This document shows positions 21,377 through 32,060 of a stretch of DNA of 64,000 nucleotides, in pieces. Below the pieces are notes generated by a model. That model worked only from the letters and a program-made list of their open reading frames with translations, was not told the DNA's origin and made no database searches. Position numbers and translations under genes: made by a program. The first letter of the stretch is position 1; every line of letters starts with the position of its first letter. This DNA comes from Tribonema minus (Eukaryota; Sar; Xanthophyceae; Tribonematales; Tribonemataceae), in assembly GCA_017506865.1 (NCBI GenBank), contig JAFCMP010000002.1:1116001-1180000 (forward strand). The letters are read 5' to 3'.

Positions 21377-23771
21377 ATGGTCGCATTTTCAACGATCGCA
21401 CTGCTGTGGGTGCTCTCTGCCGGCCTGCTGACCGCGACAGATGCAGCCTCTGCAGACAACACGACTCTGGCACCTACAGCGGCGCCGCCAAGCTACTATT
21501 CATCGTCGTCGTCATACTCAGTGGTGGACCCCGTTGGAACAAAGTAAGCTCCGTTCCGCACGCAAACGGCGTCTCTGCTTTGCCGCTGCCGTTGCGCAAC
21601 CGCATCTTTGCGATGGATGCGGCTATTCGATTTTGGCTTTGACACAGTCGAGAAGCGTGCGTCCATGCGTGACAAGCATCATAGAGTGGTGCTTAAAAAG
21701 GCAGCTTACCTGAAACGTAATGGCAGCAAGCATCAAGTAAAGATCCGACAAGTGATGATCAAATCCCTGAAACCATTTGCCACCTCGACTCGGACAATGT
21801 CTCTTCGCGCTATACTGCTGCCGAACAACAATGCAGAGTTCCGCTATGCTGCTATCTGTTTCAATTAAGCTCAAAACCAGCATTCGAGAAGGGGTGTATG
21901 TGGGCTGCGAACCAGTCAGAAAGGAAGGTCAACATACCTTTTGGTACGGTTGCAAGTGCTCATAGCAGTAGCAGCCATGTGCCCATGGGGAGGCACCAGC
22001 TTGTCAGTGAGGGTACAGTTCTGCAGGTGCAACTTCAACTCACAGGAATGGCAAGAGGAGTCTTGAGGATGACATAACGCTCACATTGTAAGGTGTGCAT
22101 GGCACTGATGTTGAAATCAACGTGGTGCACCGTTACCGTCATGTTTGAGCATGATATTTGTTGTGGTGCACCGGCATCACTGTCATGATTGAGCACGATA
22201 TTTGTCAATGGCAGGTACACGACCAAGAAGAGCAGCGCGAGCATCATCATCTCCCAGAACGACCAGGACAAGGAGAACTGCTTAGGCACGGCCATGAGCT
22301 TCAGTGTGACGGCACAGGCGCTGACCACGCTCTTTGAAGGCGACACCAACGTAATGCCCTCAGTCAGCGCCTACGTGTCCTACGACTCGACCACACTGCG
22401 CCAATGCGCCGATGGCGAGGCCGGCTCGTCCACCATGGTGTTCAACTCCACCTCCTCGGGCTACGACAACGTGCCGACTGGCTGCTGCTCGGACCACGTC
22501 GGGCTTTGGGGGGATGCCGGCACGTACTACCCCACCATTTCATCCGGCTCCGCCGCTGCGGGATCCGGCGGCACCTCCCCCACTGATTCCTCGTTTCATC
22601 AGGGGAGCGGCGCACCTGGCCCCGCGCAGTCACCGCCGGACCTGCAGGTCACCGGCAGCGGCGCAACGTTTTCAGCAACGCTCAGCAGCACGATCCTTCT
22701 GTACGACGAGATGCTGGCGATGTCCTCGGGGTCCACGTCGGCAGGGGGGGGTGGGGCGGCGGGCATGACAAAGGACGGCAAGTGCGTGATCGACATCGTC
22801 ACGGCGTGCGCCGGCACTGTCATCGTCGACGGCGGCCAGCACAGCAAGTAAGATTTCGTCGAAGTTACTGACTGCAATGCCATCAGAATTGTGAGTGCAC
22901 TCACGACAGCGGCGCCGCGTGATGCAGCCTCGTCGTGTATGCATGTATAGCGCACACCTCTTGCTGCCAGTCTTGTTTGGTTCTGGTGCGTAATCACAGC
23001 TGCAGTGGATGACATGAGGCAGAATGTGCATCCGGGCGCGCTCGCAGACCAACAGTGCTCAGCAGTGACATCGGCAGCCATAATGATCCTTGTTGTTTGA
23101 GCGATGACTGGTCCCTCACCGCGGTGTTGAAAGTACAGTATTGTTGATACATAGCTGTACACAATAAACTCTGAGCAAGTCATGGTAATGCCTTGTTGCT
23201 TATGCGCATTTCAGGCCTGTACTTTTATGTTGTACAAAGTTTAACTTTGAAGTACCTATGTTGTGCGCAAGTTTGGTGCTGGCAGCAGAATGCACACTGG
23301 AAACGCCTACATTGAAGCTTCTACTCTTCAGGCTTGATGTGATTTCACAGTTGCCACGAGGTGCCTCTAATTGCAATGACACAAGCATTGTCATCACATG
23401 ATACTTCAAACTTTGAGTCTGCAAGCAGTTACGATCATACTGCGCAACTTGGCGGCTATGCGATGCATGCAAGCGTTCCGACGTCCGCCGTGCGTCACCG
23501 CCGCGACGCTGACCGCCTCCACATCTTCCGCCCCGCGCCATGCACTGTGTGCCACAGGCGCTGCACGGCCAAGGGCTGTACCAAGTCGACCGTCGACGAT
23601 GAGAAGGAGTTCTGCGCAACGGCGGAGGACCTCGGCGGCGCCACCGCGACTGGCACCATCAAGATCCCCAAACTCAACGTCAAGTTCGATCTCGCCAACC
23701 TGCCCGAGGGTGCGAAGCTCCGCGTGCGCGCCGGCAAGTCCAAGAGCGACCACGAAACCGTGGTCGTTTGA
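21377..23771 (+). CDS. Secreted Cys-containing protein, ATATG-motif family gene 2 (three exons)
   Basis: Exons 21377-21543, 22215-22847 and 23558-23771 give 337 residues; both introns are phase 2 (donors AA/GTAAGC and AA/GTAAGA). The frame is open upstream, but ATG at 21377 is chosen because it places a signal peptide (MVAFSTIALLWVLSAGLLTA) at the N-terminus, as in the paralogs. After a Ser/Tyr stretch ending DPVGTK, exon 2 reads YTTKKSSASIIISQNDQDKE-NC, then SYDSTTLRQCADGE, VPTGCCSD, a Gly/Ser/Pro linker, and KCVIDIVTAC. Exon 3 carries RRC...GC...FC, ATATGTIKIPKLNVKFDL and LPEG and ends VVV. There are nine cysteines in the mature part. I do not recognise the family. The first bases after the stop resemble those after gene 4. 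Confidence 0.9.
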
Positions 23772-25259
23772 GCGCTGCCGCAACGGCGATGCCAGCGACG
23801 CCTCAGCGCCCAACACGTGCTGTGTCGCCGCTTCAAGCGTAGATCCCTACATTTCTATCCTCGCTGTAGCTGGCACTGCCTGTGTTACTGCTGCCAAGCG
23901 CTGACAACAGCGCGCTCTTGGTCACCACGGCAGAACTGTTTTTTGATTCGTGGACGTTTTGGAGGGGAGGGGATGCGATGCGGTTTGCATCGTCTTCTGA
24001 GGGCTGTCATGAGGCCGTGGCGAGGTCATGGCCCCGCTGAGTGCTGCTTCCTTTCAGGCACATGCTCTCTCCCTTTCACAGCGGTGTGGGTTGGACATGT
24101 TGATGTTCTATCAGTAAAGTACTTGAGCGCTGCGCTGCGATGGCATGCTTGGACGTGCCGTTGGTGTGCGCAGCAGCAGCCAAGGCTGGGCCTCAGCGTG
24201 TGCGCGCCTGCATGCTATGATGCTTTCTAGATTTGATGGCTATCATAATGATGCCTCCTTACAGTAGCTTCGAGGCTTCGTTTGAAGGCGGCCCGGGCTC
24301 ATCTTCTAGCCGCGAACTTCAAGGCGTGCTCGCGGCACATACGGCGAGGCAGGCGCGTGTCCCCTACATGTTTGATGGAGAAGCATTTGTATGCATGTGA
24401 CTGTGCGCGCAGTGCATTCTTTCGACTGTGTGCATTCTTTTGTAACTGCCCCTCATGTGCCGCAGTGCATCACCACTGTGTAACATTGTGCCGATGCTGG
24501 TGATGTACCAGACAGTCTTGATGCACGGTCTGGGCAAAGTGTGGTATTGCTCACCGGTGCGTGTTGCAGCCGTCTGCTAAGGCAGTCGCATTCAGTATTT
24601 AGATCGACTTGTGTTTCAGGGGTGGCCTCCCAATCATGACCCTGATGTAATGGTGCCCTTCTGCGTACATCGTATGCAGTGCACATGTCAGTCGTTATGG
24701 GTACTGGCTGATGATGATCTCTGAACGCTACTGCATGCAAGTGCGTGTGATGGCACAATGTGTCTGCAGCAGCAATTTCAGATCTGACCCTTCAAGTTCG
24801 GCCTAAATTGATAATTAAATCCTTGCTGATCAGTCGAAGTTTTGTGCTTGCACACCTCTGGAGATGGCCATGGTGGCTTGCCTCTTGCAATATCTATGCT
24901 CAAGTTTCAGTGAAGTATAGTATGGCTGCATGAAACGCCTGATGCATGCAGGATAAGCCTTCGGTCTGGCACTGCGGCACTTGTGAAGATGTGTGTAGAT
25001 TCTGAAGTGTGTGTATAAGCTCTTGATAGTCAAAACGACCATAAGTTCCTGTGCGTGTCGCTGGCAGAAAAGGACAGAGTGTGCGCGTCAACGGTTCCAT
25101 GAAAGAAATCATTGCATGATGAGATCAAAATGCGCAGGCGCAACTTGAAGCAAGCTACCCTATTGTGTATTAGTCTTCAAGGCCAGCTCTCAAGGGGCCT
25201 AGATCGCCACATACATCAGCTCAAATGTTGTCGTACTATATGCTATAGCGCGAGTAGAG
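23772..25259. other. Intergenic region downstream of family gene 2
   Basis: No joinable exons or RNA genes were recognised. The first 50 bp after the stop (GCGCTGCCGC...GACGCCTCAGCGC) resemble the corresponding 3' flank of gene 4, so the 3' UTR is partly shared among paralogs. The rest is unremarkable. Confidence 0.4.
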
Positions 25260-26945
25260 CGCTTGTTTTTTTTAGCCCATGGCCCGTCGCGCTGCAAATC
25301 GTAGATGAATTAAGCACTGCAGATTACGCAATTGATTTCACATGCCGTAGCACCATGAAGATCAATTAGGTAGGTTTTACAGTATTGGGGCAATATCACT
25401 GGCAATAGCAGCATGACTGCATGAGGTATGCAGTGCGCCTGATGCAGCGACCTACCGCAGCTACTTGAAAGGTACACAATGGCTTGCTGCCTTTCAAGAT
25501 TACTAAACATATGTTGTGGATGTTCAAACCTCACATGGGGAGGGTTGAAACCAGGCTGAGACAAGTGCATCAAATTCATAGTACTAGTAGTCAAATGCTC
25601 TACCAGCTATCATGCAACAGCAGCTGGGCGCACCACACCATCGTGTTATGATACAGCACTGCATGATGATCTCAGGCCCCTGCGCAAACACAACAGCACG
25701 TGCAGCCGCATGCAGTACTTGTGCGTCCAGGCGTTGTCGACACAATGTCATGTGCTATGCACGTATCTCGGTAGTACCTGTACGACATGATGTCGTACAG
25801 GCGCCAATACGCCTGGACGCACACACTGTAGAAGTAGTAAAATCGTACTTGCCAATGGGTCGTGTATTTACAAGCCAGTAGCTACTGACAAACACATACG
25901 TAGTACCAGCAATCTGGCGTCATGATGCCAGCCTGATATCATATGGCTGGTAAGGTTAGGAAGACTCCGCAAGTCATGCCTACTGCACCACAGATGCGCT
26001 CACACTCAGCAGGCTAGTGTTGAGCACTGGCACAACATTGTTGAACTAATAGTTACAACTGGTAGTACTAGTGCCCACTCTGGGAACATAATGCAGGAAG
26101 GCTGTACTTTGAAGTATGACAAATTGTGGCGTCAGCGCAAAGTGTTCAATAAGTTGATGCAGCAGACAACGAGGGCAATTGGCAACACCGTGTGCCAATA
26201 CAACACTGTGGCGTGGACAAATGCGATTTATGTGTTTCTATCATTACAGTGTAGAGGACACGCGCTCAGCGCGGCGCAGCCCGCCTGCGCCGTCTCTACT
26301 AGTCGGACTTGAGATCTCTGAGGAGCCAACACAATGCGCCTGCCAGTCACCGTGACTGTGAGCACTAGCAGGCCCGGCGCCCGTTAAAACTTTGAGCATT
26401 ACAGCATGGCAGTTGCGCGCTTGCCAAAAGACTGAGTGCACAGCGCTCAACTACATGCTGCCAACTTGAAGTACTGCTGCTACATTAGGTTGTGGCACAG
26501 CCATTAATGGTGACTCATCGGATGATAGTCTCCGCCGCTGCCAGCAGTGTGAAAGGGAGGCGCAAGTGTCTCATATTGCATTTGTGCAAACCAACTTAAA
26601 AAAAAGGCTCAGGGGATACTGCGAACCTTGCCACAGGTTCCTGAATAGCACCCCAAAATAACAAACATGCACTGCGCCGCATTCTCTAGCCTTGCATGCG
26701 CAAACCACAAGTCCAGCTCTAGCAAGCATCAACTTTAAAGGCAGCTGCAAGTTTCTTCATCTGATGGCATGCTCAGGCTGGTGTGTTCAAAGTTATCGTT
26801 CAATTGTGCACATGCACGCCGCATGGCAGCCGCTCAAACAGCATCTACTAGTAGCTGCGGCAGCGCCGGTAAACAACGTAGGCATAATCACCAGAACTTC
26901 TGGGAAGCGACGGTGCCGCGCTGAGGTGTCATGACGCGGCAGCGC
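25260..26945 (-). repeat. Duplicated downstream flank, copy A (3' of family gene 3)
   Basis: Extended similarity to 37810-39062 in the same orientation. Shared landmarks include CCCATGGCCCGTCGC, TATTGGGGCAAT/TACTGGGGCAAT, ACAGCACGTGCAGCCGC, CAGCTCTAGCAAGCATCAAC and the GCGACGG.GCCGCGCTGAGG.GTCATGACGC block just after the stop codon. The copies differ by indels, including the hairpin at 25720-25823, which only this copy carries. The duplication that made genes 3 and 4 therefore took at least 1.2 kb of flank with it. No gene is evident inside. Confidence 0.75.
25720..25823. repeat. Fold-back element inserted in duplicated flank
   Basis: Arms 25720-25734 (TGTGCGTCCAGGCGT) and 25809-25823 are reverse complements. 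Between them lies a second near-palindrome, CCTGTACGACAT/ATGTCGTACAGG (25778-25802). The paralogous site near 38180-38200 lacks the whole segment, reading directly from TGCAGTA to AAGTAGTAGAATTGTACTTG. Arm start and GTCGTACAGG core match the 20663 hairpin, so both appear to be one small family. Confidence 0.75.
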
Positions 26946-28270
26946 TCAAATGGCCACAGCCTGAGGGTTGTGTTCGCTCTTGACCTTAGCCGCGCGCAGG
27001 CGGAGCGTCACACCCTCGGGCAAGTCGGCCAGGTCGAAGTTGATGTTGAGGCTGGGGATTTTGATGGTGCCAGTCGCGGTGGCGCTGCCGAGGTCCTCCG
27101 GCGTTGCGCAGTACTCCTTCTCCTCGGTGACGGTCGACTCGGTGCAGCTGCTCAGCGTGCAGCGCCTGTTGTGTGGGCGGTCCACAGCAACGCACAGTGT
27201 GGCAAGGTGCCATTATGATAGTGACAGCGTGGTCCTACAAGGCAGCATGATAACATTTGAATGGCATCATGCAATGTTATTAAGAGCTGCTGCTTGATGT
27301 GTGTGCGGGTGCAGCATTCAATTTGCTGCACTGTGGTCAGCGAGTTGACTTCAGGCTGCAGCATGAGCCCGATAAATAAATAATCATTCAGATTGCATCA
27401 CTGTTCGGGACAATCATTGATGATGATCATCACTGCTTGCGTGATATTGACAAAAGGCACATATGCACATCATGCCATCAGTGATGTGCCAGGCGGCCGC
27501 CTGCTGCACTGCAGTGCGCAAGCGGTCTGCAACCGACAGCAAAACACTCAGTCTGCACATGTGAGGTTTATTTTCCTCAATGTCTTAGTAAACTTTAAGA
27601 CTTACACTTGAGGTGCGGCATAGCTCATAGTGTGCGCACACTGCCAGTTAGGCTTGTTGCAATCTTTTTAAACATCATACACTTGAAAACATTGCTAACA
27701 TTTTTACGCCGTAAACTAAGCCGTAATTTTTGAAATCAGAACGCACACCGTAACACCATAACTTATGCCATAGTACTGTGCTGTAAATCACCGCAAAAGT
27801 TGTAAACCAGCACACAGCAGGGCTACGGCGAGTGCTCAGGCTGCGCTATCATGCATAGCCCGCATAATTCATTTCAGTTCAACAAGTTGAAGTGAATTGA
27901 GGCTGTCGCGTGATGCAGTGAAGGTCACGGTGTTCATCGCTCCTGAGCAGCTCAAAAGCTGTCAAGCGAGGCAAAGCAAGTGACTGCCGAGCAAAGCGCA
28001 CGAACTTGGTGCCACAAAAGCTACGTGTGGCCATGGGCCAAGCAGAGCACTACTAGTACTAATACAGTAGTAGTAGACTAGGAGCACTTCTATAAGTCGT
28101 CCTTCTCAGTGCACGTGGCGGGCGAGCTTGCGAAAGGGAACGCTCATATTGCCAAGTGAACGCAACAACTGCGGCACGCGCTTGTTATGCCTACCCCTGC
28201 CAGTGGGCCACTGGGCCAGCAGGAATCATGGACAGTCAACCGCAGCAACTGCAGGCCCTCAGCCTCAGGA

Positions 28271-28700
28271 GGATCCGCTCCGCTCATCCGCGACCCTGAA
28301 ACTCAAAAAGCAACCGAGCACTTATGCTATAGTGAAGTCTCCAGGGCAGAACAGGTGTTGAAGTTGGGTAATGGCATGCTGTAGCCCTATGTCAGGGGCA
28401 TCTGCTGACTACTCACTTGTTGAAGTTGATGTTGTTTCTGATGTGATATTGTACTTCAACGGTGATATTCATACTTCAACTTCATGCCAACTTCAACTGT
28501 CATATCACTGCTCAGCGTGCAATAGCACGGCTCCACCCGTCTCAACTTCAACAACCAACAGCTCTTCTGGTGCGTCTAAGTGAGGCCAAGAATCTACCAT
28601 TGTCAAACTTCAACAGTTTAGTGTCTTGACTGACTTCACTATAGCATAAGTGCTCGGTTGCTTTTTGGGTTTCAGGGTCGCGGATGAGCGGAGCGGATCC
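28271..28700. mobile_element. Miniature inverted-repeat element with about 70-bp arms
   Basis: The left arm starts GGATCCGCTCCGCTCATCCG and runs to GCTATAGTGAAGTC (near 28340); the right arm (about 28631-28700) is its reverse complement, nearly perfect. The interior is rich in TTGAAGT/ACTTCAAC words and has no ORF of note. It lies in intron 2 of family gene 3. Ends may include one more base (AGGATCC). I found no target-site duplication, so the superfamily is open. Confidence 0.8.
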
Positions 28701-30017
28701 TGGGGCCGGGCTACGAGGCTCGAGGCCGGATCTCATCTGCACATGCCTCAAGCTTAGTAAGCTCGGAGTCTACTGTGCTGGTCTGGACCAGCAGGCACCA
28801 TGACGTCATTGACGAGGTCCAAGTTGCAGACTGAGTGATGTACAACTTGAAGGCATGACTGGGATTTATACAAGATGGGAAAAGTCATGGGAATACCTAT
28901 TAGTAATTTATGATGTTTTCCGGCATTTTCGATTGAATGTCACATTACGGTGAACTGAAAAGTTTAACACAAGCTGTTTACAATTGACAGCAATAATTAT
29001 TTACGGCCTACAATTACAGTGTGTTTCGTTACAATTACAATTTACAGCAACATTAGTGATTCCTGCAAATTTACGACTGCAACAATGGCTACCCTACTGC
29101 CAGTGCAACTTTGTTGGATAGCTGACTCTGAGAGCTGCGGCCACGCACCGCCGCTCCGGGCGTGCACGCATTGAACGACCACTGCCGCTGGCACACTCAC
29201 TTGCTGTTTTCACCGTTCTCAACGGCGGCGGTGTCGCTGCACGCCATGGCGACTTGAATGGTGCATTTGACGCCTCCGTCTGTCAGCGACGACGTGGACA
29301 ACGCATTGCCCCAGGGGTCCACTGGCAGCAGATACGTGCCGCTGACCGTTGCTGCAAATTTCGCGCCGCTGCCGGTGATCTGCACAACGTCGTGCAGCAA
29401 GGCCTGGTCGGCGCCAGATCCGGCCCCCTGCTGATTCATTGAGAATTGTCGTGCCGGTGGAGGTTCCGGTAGTGCTGTCGGACGACAGGCTCAGGCTGGA
29501 GAAATCGCCGATAGACGCCATCACGCTGATGTCGTCCGAGCAGCAGCCTGCTGGCACACTCTCTGCGCCCGAGGAGGTGGATTTGACTGGGGGCGCCGTC
29601 ACGGTGATCTCTTCGCCGTTCGCGCACTGGCGCAGCGTGCTCGAGTCAAAGGATATGCCGAAGCTGATGGATGGCGTAGCATTGCCGCTTTTGCCGTCAG
29701 TTTTGGTTCTGGCCGCCAAATCGAAGGCCATCCATGTGCCTGTGCAGTTCTCAATGTCCTGGTCATTTTGGTAGAGGTCGATGTATATATCGTCCTTCCT
29801 GGTCGTGTATCTGCAGCAATTAATTTAGCAGCAGGCACTTTGAAAGTGGGCGCCAACTTGGTTTGAAACCGGGTGTACAAAATGACACGAACTCCGATGA
29901 ATATAGTCATCAAATTGATCAAATTGACATCAAAACATTCGAAAACGAACTTCGAAAACGAAACTAACGAAACGAATCGGACTTGCGTAAACTAACTTAA
30001 AGCAAGCACGTGAAATA

Positions 30018-30208
30018 ACTTTTTTTCAATTCTCGCTCTGGTCGCAAAAAAGCCCAGATGAATGGTATCTACGCTTGCAGTGCTGTACAGAATCTACATG
30101 ACATGTCGTGTGACAGTCTGGAAGTCACCCTGTGTCTCAATGACATCCACTCAAACGACGCCGCCGCCAAATGGCATCTCGAGATCCCCCCCTACGTCCT
30201 CGTGAAGG
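30018..30208 (-). mobile_element. LINE family A, 3' end only
   Basis: Matches the 3' ends of the larger copies at 41186 and 42836. Shared blocks are TTCTCGCTC..GG.CGCAAAAAAGCCCAGATGA, the AATCTACATG...GTGTGACAGTCTG.AAGT stretch, and the last coding bases (GCCGCCGCCAAATGGCATCTCG). It is strongly 5'-truncated, as expected from incomplete target-primed reverse transcription. It sits within intron 1 of family gene 3, antisense to the plus strand. Confidence 0.75.
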
Positions 30209-30770
30209 TACTAGCCTGAGCCTCGAGGTTGCAAGATCCTGACAGGTGACATTTGACGCTGTGTGTTGCATCTCGTGACCGAACGCCATGGGCGAGACTT
30301 GATCACGAGCTGGCAGTGCGCACCCACGAGCACGAGCGCGTATCGGTTACCGTAACGGTTGCACTCAGTCTGCAGGCTGCGTGTGTCGGGCAGCGGCGGT
30401 AGCACGGATCTGCGTATACGCGACAGACAGGGTAACACTTACTTTGTTCCAACAGGCTCCAGACTGTGAGACCAAGTTGACGACGACGACGACGGCGTCC
30501 AAATGCTTGACGCCGCCGCTGTAGGCGCCAGAGTTGCACTTGTCGCGGTCCGGCCGGCGACCAGCACCAACAGTGCAGTCATCGGAATTGGAATCATTGC
30601 ACTCGGATGAATGACGACGGACAACAGGAGTAGCACCGTTCCGCGACCTTGCGCTGACCTTGCGGGAACCAGCGCTGAGCTCAGGAGAGGAAACAGAAAA
30701 AAAGAAGGTTCAACTTTTGTGCGTGGGCAGGGAGAATTTCGCGGGCAGGAAGGGAGTTCAGATGCCACGT

Positions 30771-31006
30771 TTATCCTTCAAGCAACTTCATGCTAACTTC
30801 AACTGTCATATCACTGCTCAACGTGCAATAGCATGGCTCCACCAATCTCAACTTCAACAACCAGAGCTCTTCTGGTGCGTCTGAGTGAGGCCAACAACCT
30901 TCTATTATCTCACTTCAACAGTTTGAAGGTCTTGACTGACCTCACTATAGCATAAGTGCTCGGTTGCTTTTTGGGTTTCAGGGTCGCGGATGGGCGGAGC
31001 GGATCC
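30771..31006. mobile_element. Truncated copy of the 28271-28700 MITE
   Basis: Similarity begins around CTTCAA.CAACTTCATGC and runs through ATCACTGCTCAACGTGCAAT, the CTTCTGGTGCGTCT block and the full right arm ending GGCGGAGCGGATCCT. The left half is missing. It lies about 180-400 bp upstream of the start codon of family gene 3, so it could affect that promoter. Confidence 0.8.
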
Positions 31007-31186
31007 TCAAGTTGCAAAGGTGATTGTGTGCGTCAGCGGTTACGAATGAAGCTGCGGGGTCGCTTGCTTGCCAAGTTTTGTCTCGAATCTTGTGCATATT
31101 GAATTTCCTGCGGTGTGTGCTTCGGAATGGCGGACGGCGGACGGCGGCCGGCGGCCGGCGGCCGGCGGCGCGGCCGGCCGGCCGGC

Positions 31187-31232
31187 TGTACCATGAAATC
31201 AGATGTACCATGAAATCAGATTTCATGGTACA
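31187..31232. repeat. Duplicated 17-mer and 29-bp palindrome in a GC-rich block
   Basis: TGTACCATGAAATCAGA occurs twice in a row (31187-31203 and 31204-31220). The second copy forms a 14-bp-arm palindrome with GATTTCATGGTACA (31219-31232, one-base centre). Both sides are CCGGCGG-rich tracts (about 31130-31186 and 31233-31255), so the whole could fold into a larger stem. Confidence 0.75.
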
Positions 31233-31960
31233 CCGGCGGCCGGCGGCGCGGCGCGCAGCGGCTGCAATTTGCAGGCTGATAGTGTGCAGCCATCGCGTGC
31301 AGCCATAGCAGCCATCGCGGCCCTGCGGCCGCTCACCGTGAGACTGCGGGTAAAAACTTGGTGGGCGGTTCATTGACAAGTTGAAGTTGTATATTATGTC
31401 CGTTGAAGTTGGCTCGTTTGGTTGACACACTGGCCCGCATCCGGTGCGCAGTGCCCCAGCGCTCTGCTTCGGGTGTTGCAGACGCGCTGGAGCGAACTGT
31501 GCGCCCAATACAGCGCGAGCAGCTGCATTTGAGCTGCATTTGAGCAGCTGCATTTGCGCACCCTCTTCACAGTGAACCCGTCGCGAGAGTGCGCGCTGAG
31601 ATGCATCAGCTAATGCCCCGCAGTGGCAGTGTGAACCATCAGGCGGATGTGGATGCATTGGATTGAATCCTCATTGATAGGCCCCTGCGCTGCGGCAGCG
31701 GCTCTCGATCCCTGTGCCCGCAGCGATAGGCGTCCCTGACTCGCAATTCAGCCCACATGGACCTGCATTCAAATGATTGATCGGCAAATTAATGCAAGCA
31801 GCAGCAAGGCGCTAACTTAAAGGCTTATAGGCTAAGCAAGGAAGTTACTGTAGTACCTGCAGGTGCCTGCCAGTGATTCAATTCAGACGGTCACATTTGA
31901 ATGCGCTCACTGATGGCATGAGCACTGCCATCGTGATATTCCTGACCGTCTCGGAGGTGA

Positions 31961-32060
31961 CTTGTACGTATGGACTTGTATTTATAAAGGCCCAAGGGAG
32001 GCCGGGTTGCCTATGCAATCGAAAAGCTTGCGTCAACGCAGCAGCCTAGTCTGCGCTGTG
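31961..32060 (-). mobile_element. LINE family B, 3' tail fragment
   Basis: About 95 bp (TACGTATGGACTTGTATTTA ... AACGCAGCAGCCTAGTCTGC) is nearly identical to 44888-44985, where it directly follows a LINE C-terminal coding region on the minus strand. The match ends at GCTGTG, consistent with severe 5' truncation. Confidence 0.75.

Larger units (their letters stand above)
26946..30597 (-). pseudogene. ATATG-motif family gene 3, frameshifted in exon 2
   Basis: Minus-strand exons 30443-30597, 29201-29810 and 26946-27165 match gene 4 in position and splice phase. Exon 1 encodes a signal peptide (MIPIPMTALLVLVAG...) ending EPVGTK. Exon 2 reads KDDIYIDLYQNDQDIENC, SFDSSTLRQCANGE, PAGCCSD, then loses frame near 29430: the paralog-like ...QGAGSGADQ... 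and GSGAKFAATVSGT continue one frame over. Exon 2 is 610 nt where intact paralogs have multiples of three. Exon 3 is intact (TATGTIKIPSLNINFDLADL) and two codons longer than in genes 2 and 4. Intron 2 is swollen to 2,035 nt by a MITE and AT-rich DNA. A sequencing error at the shift cannot be excluded. Confidence 0.8.

Noticed and set aside
31130..31186. A CRISPR-like or coding repeat in the CGGCGG tract
   Set aside because: It is simple-sequence GC-rich DNA without spacers; the window is eukaryotic.
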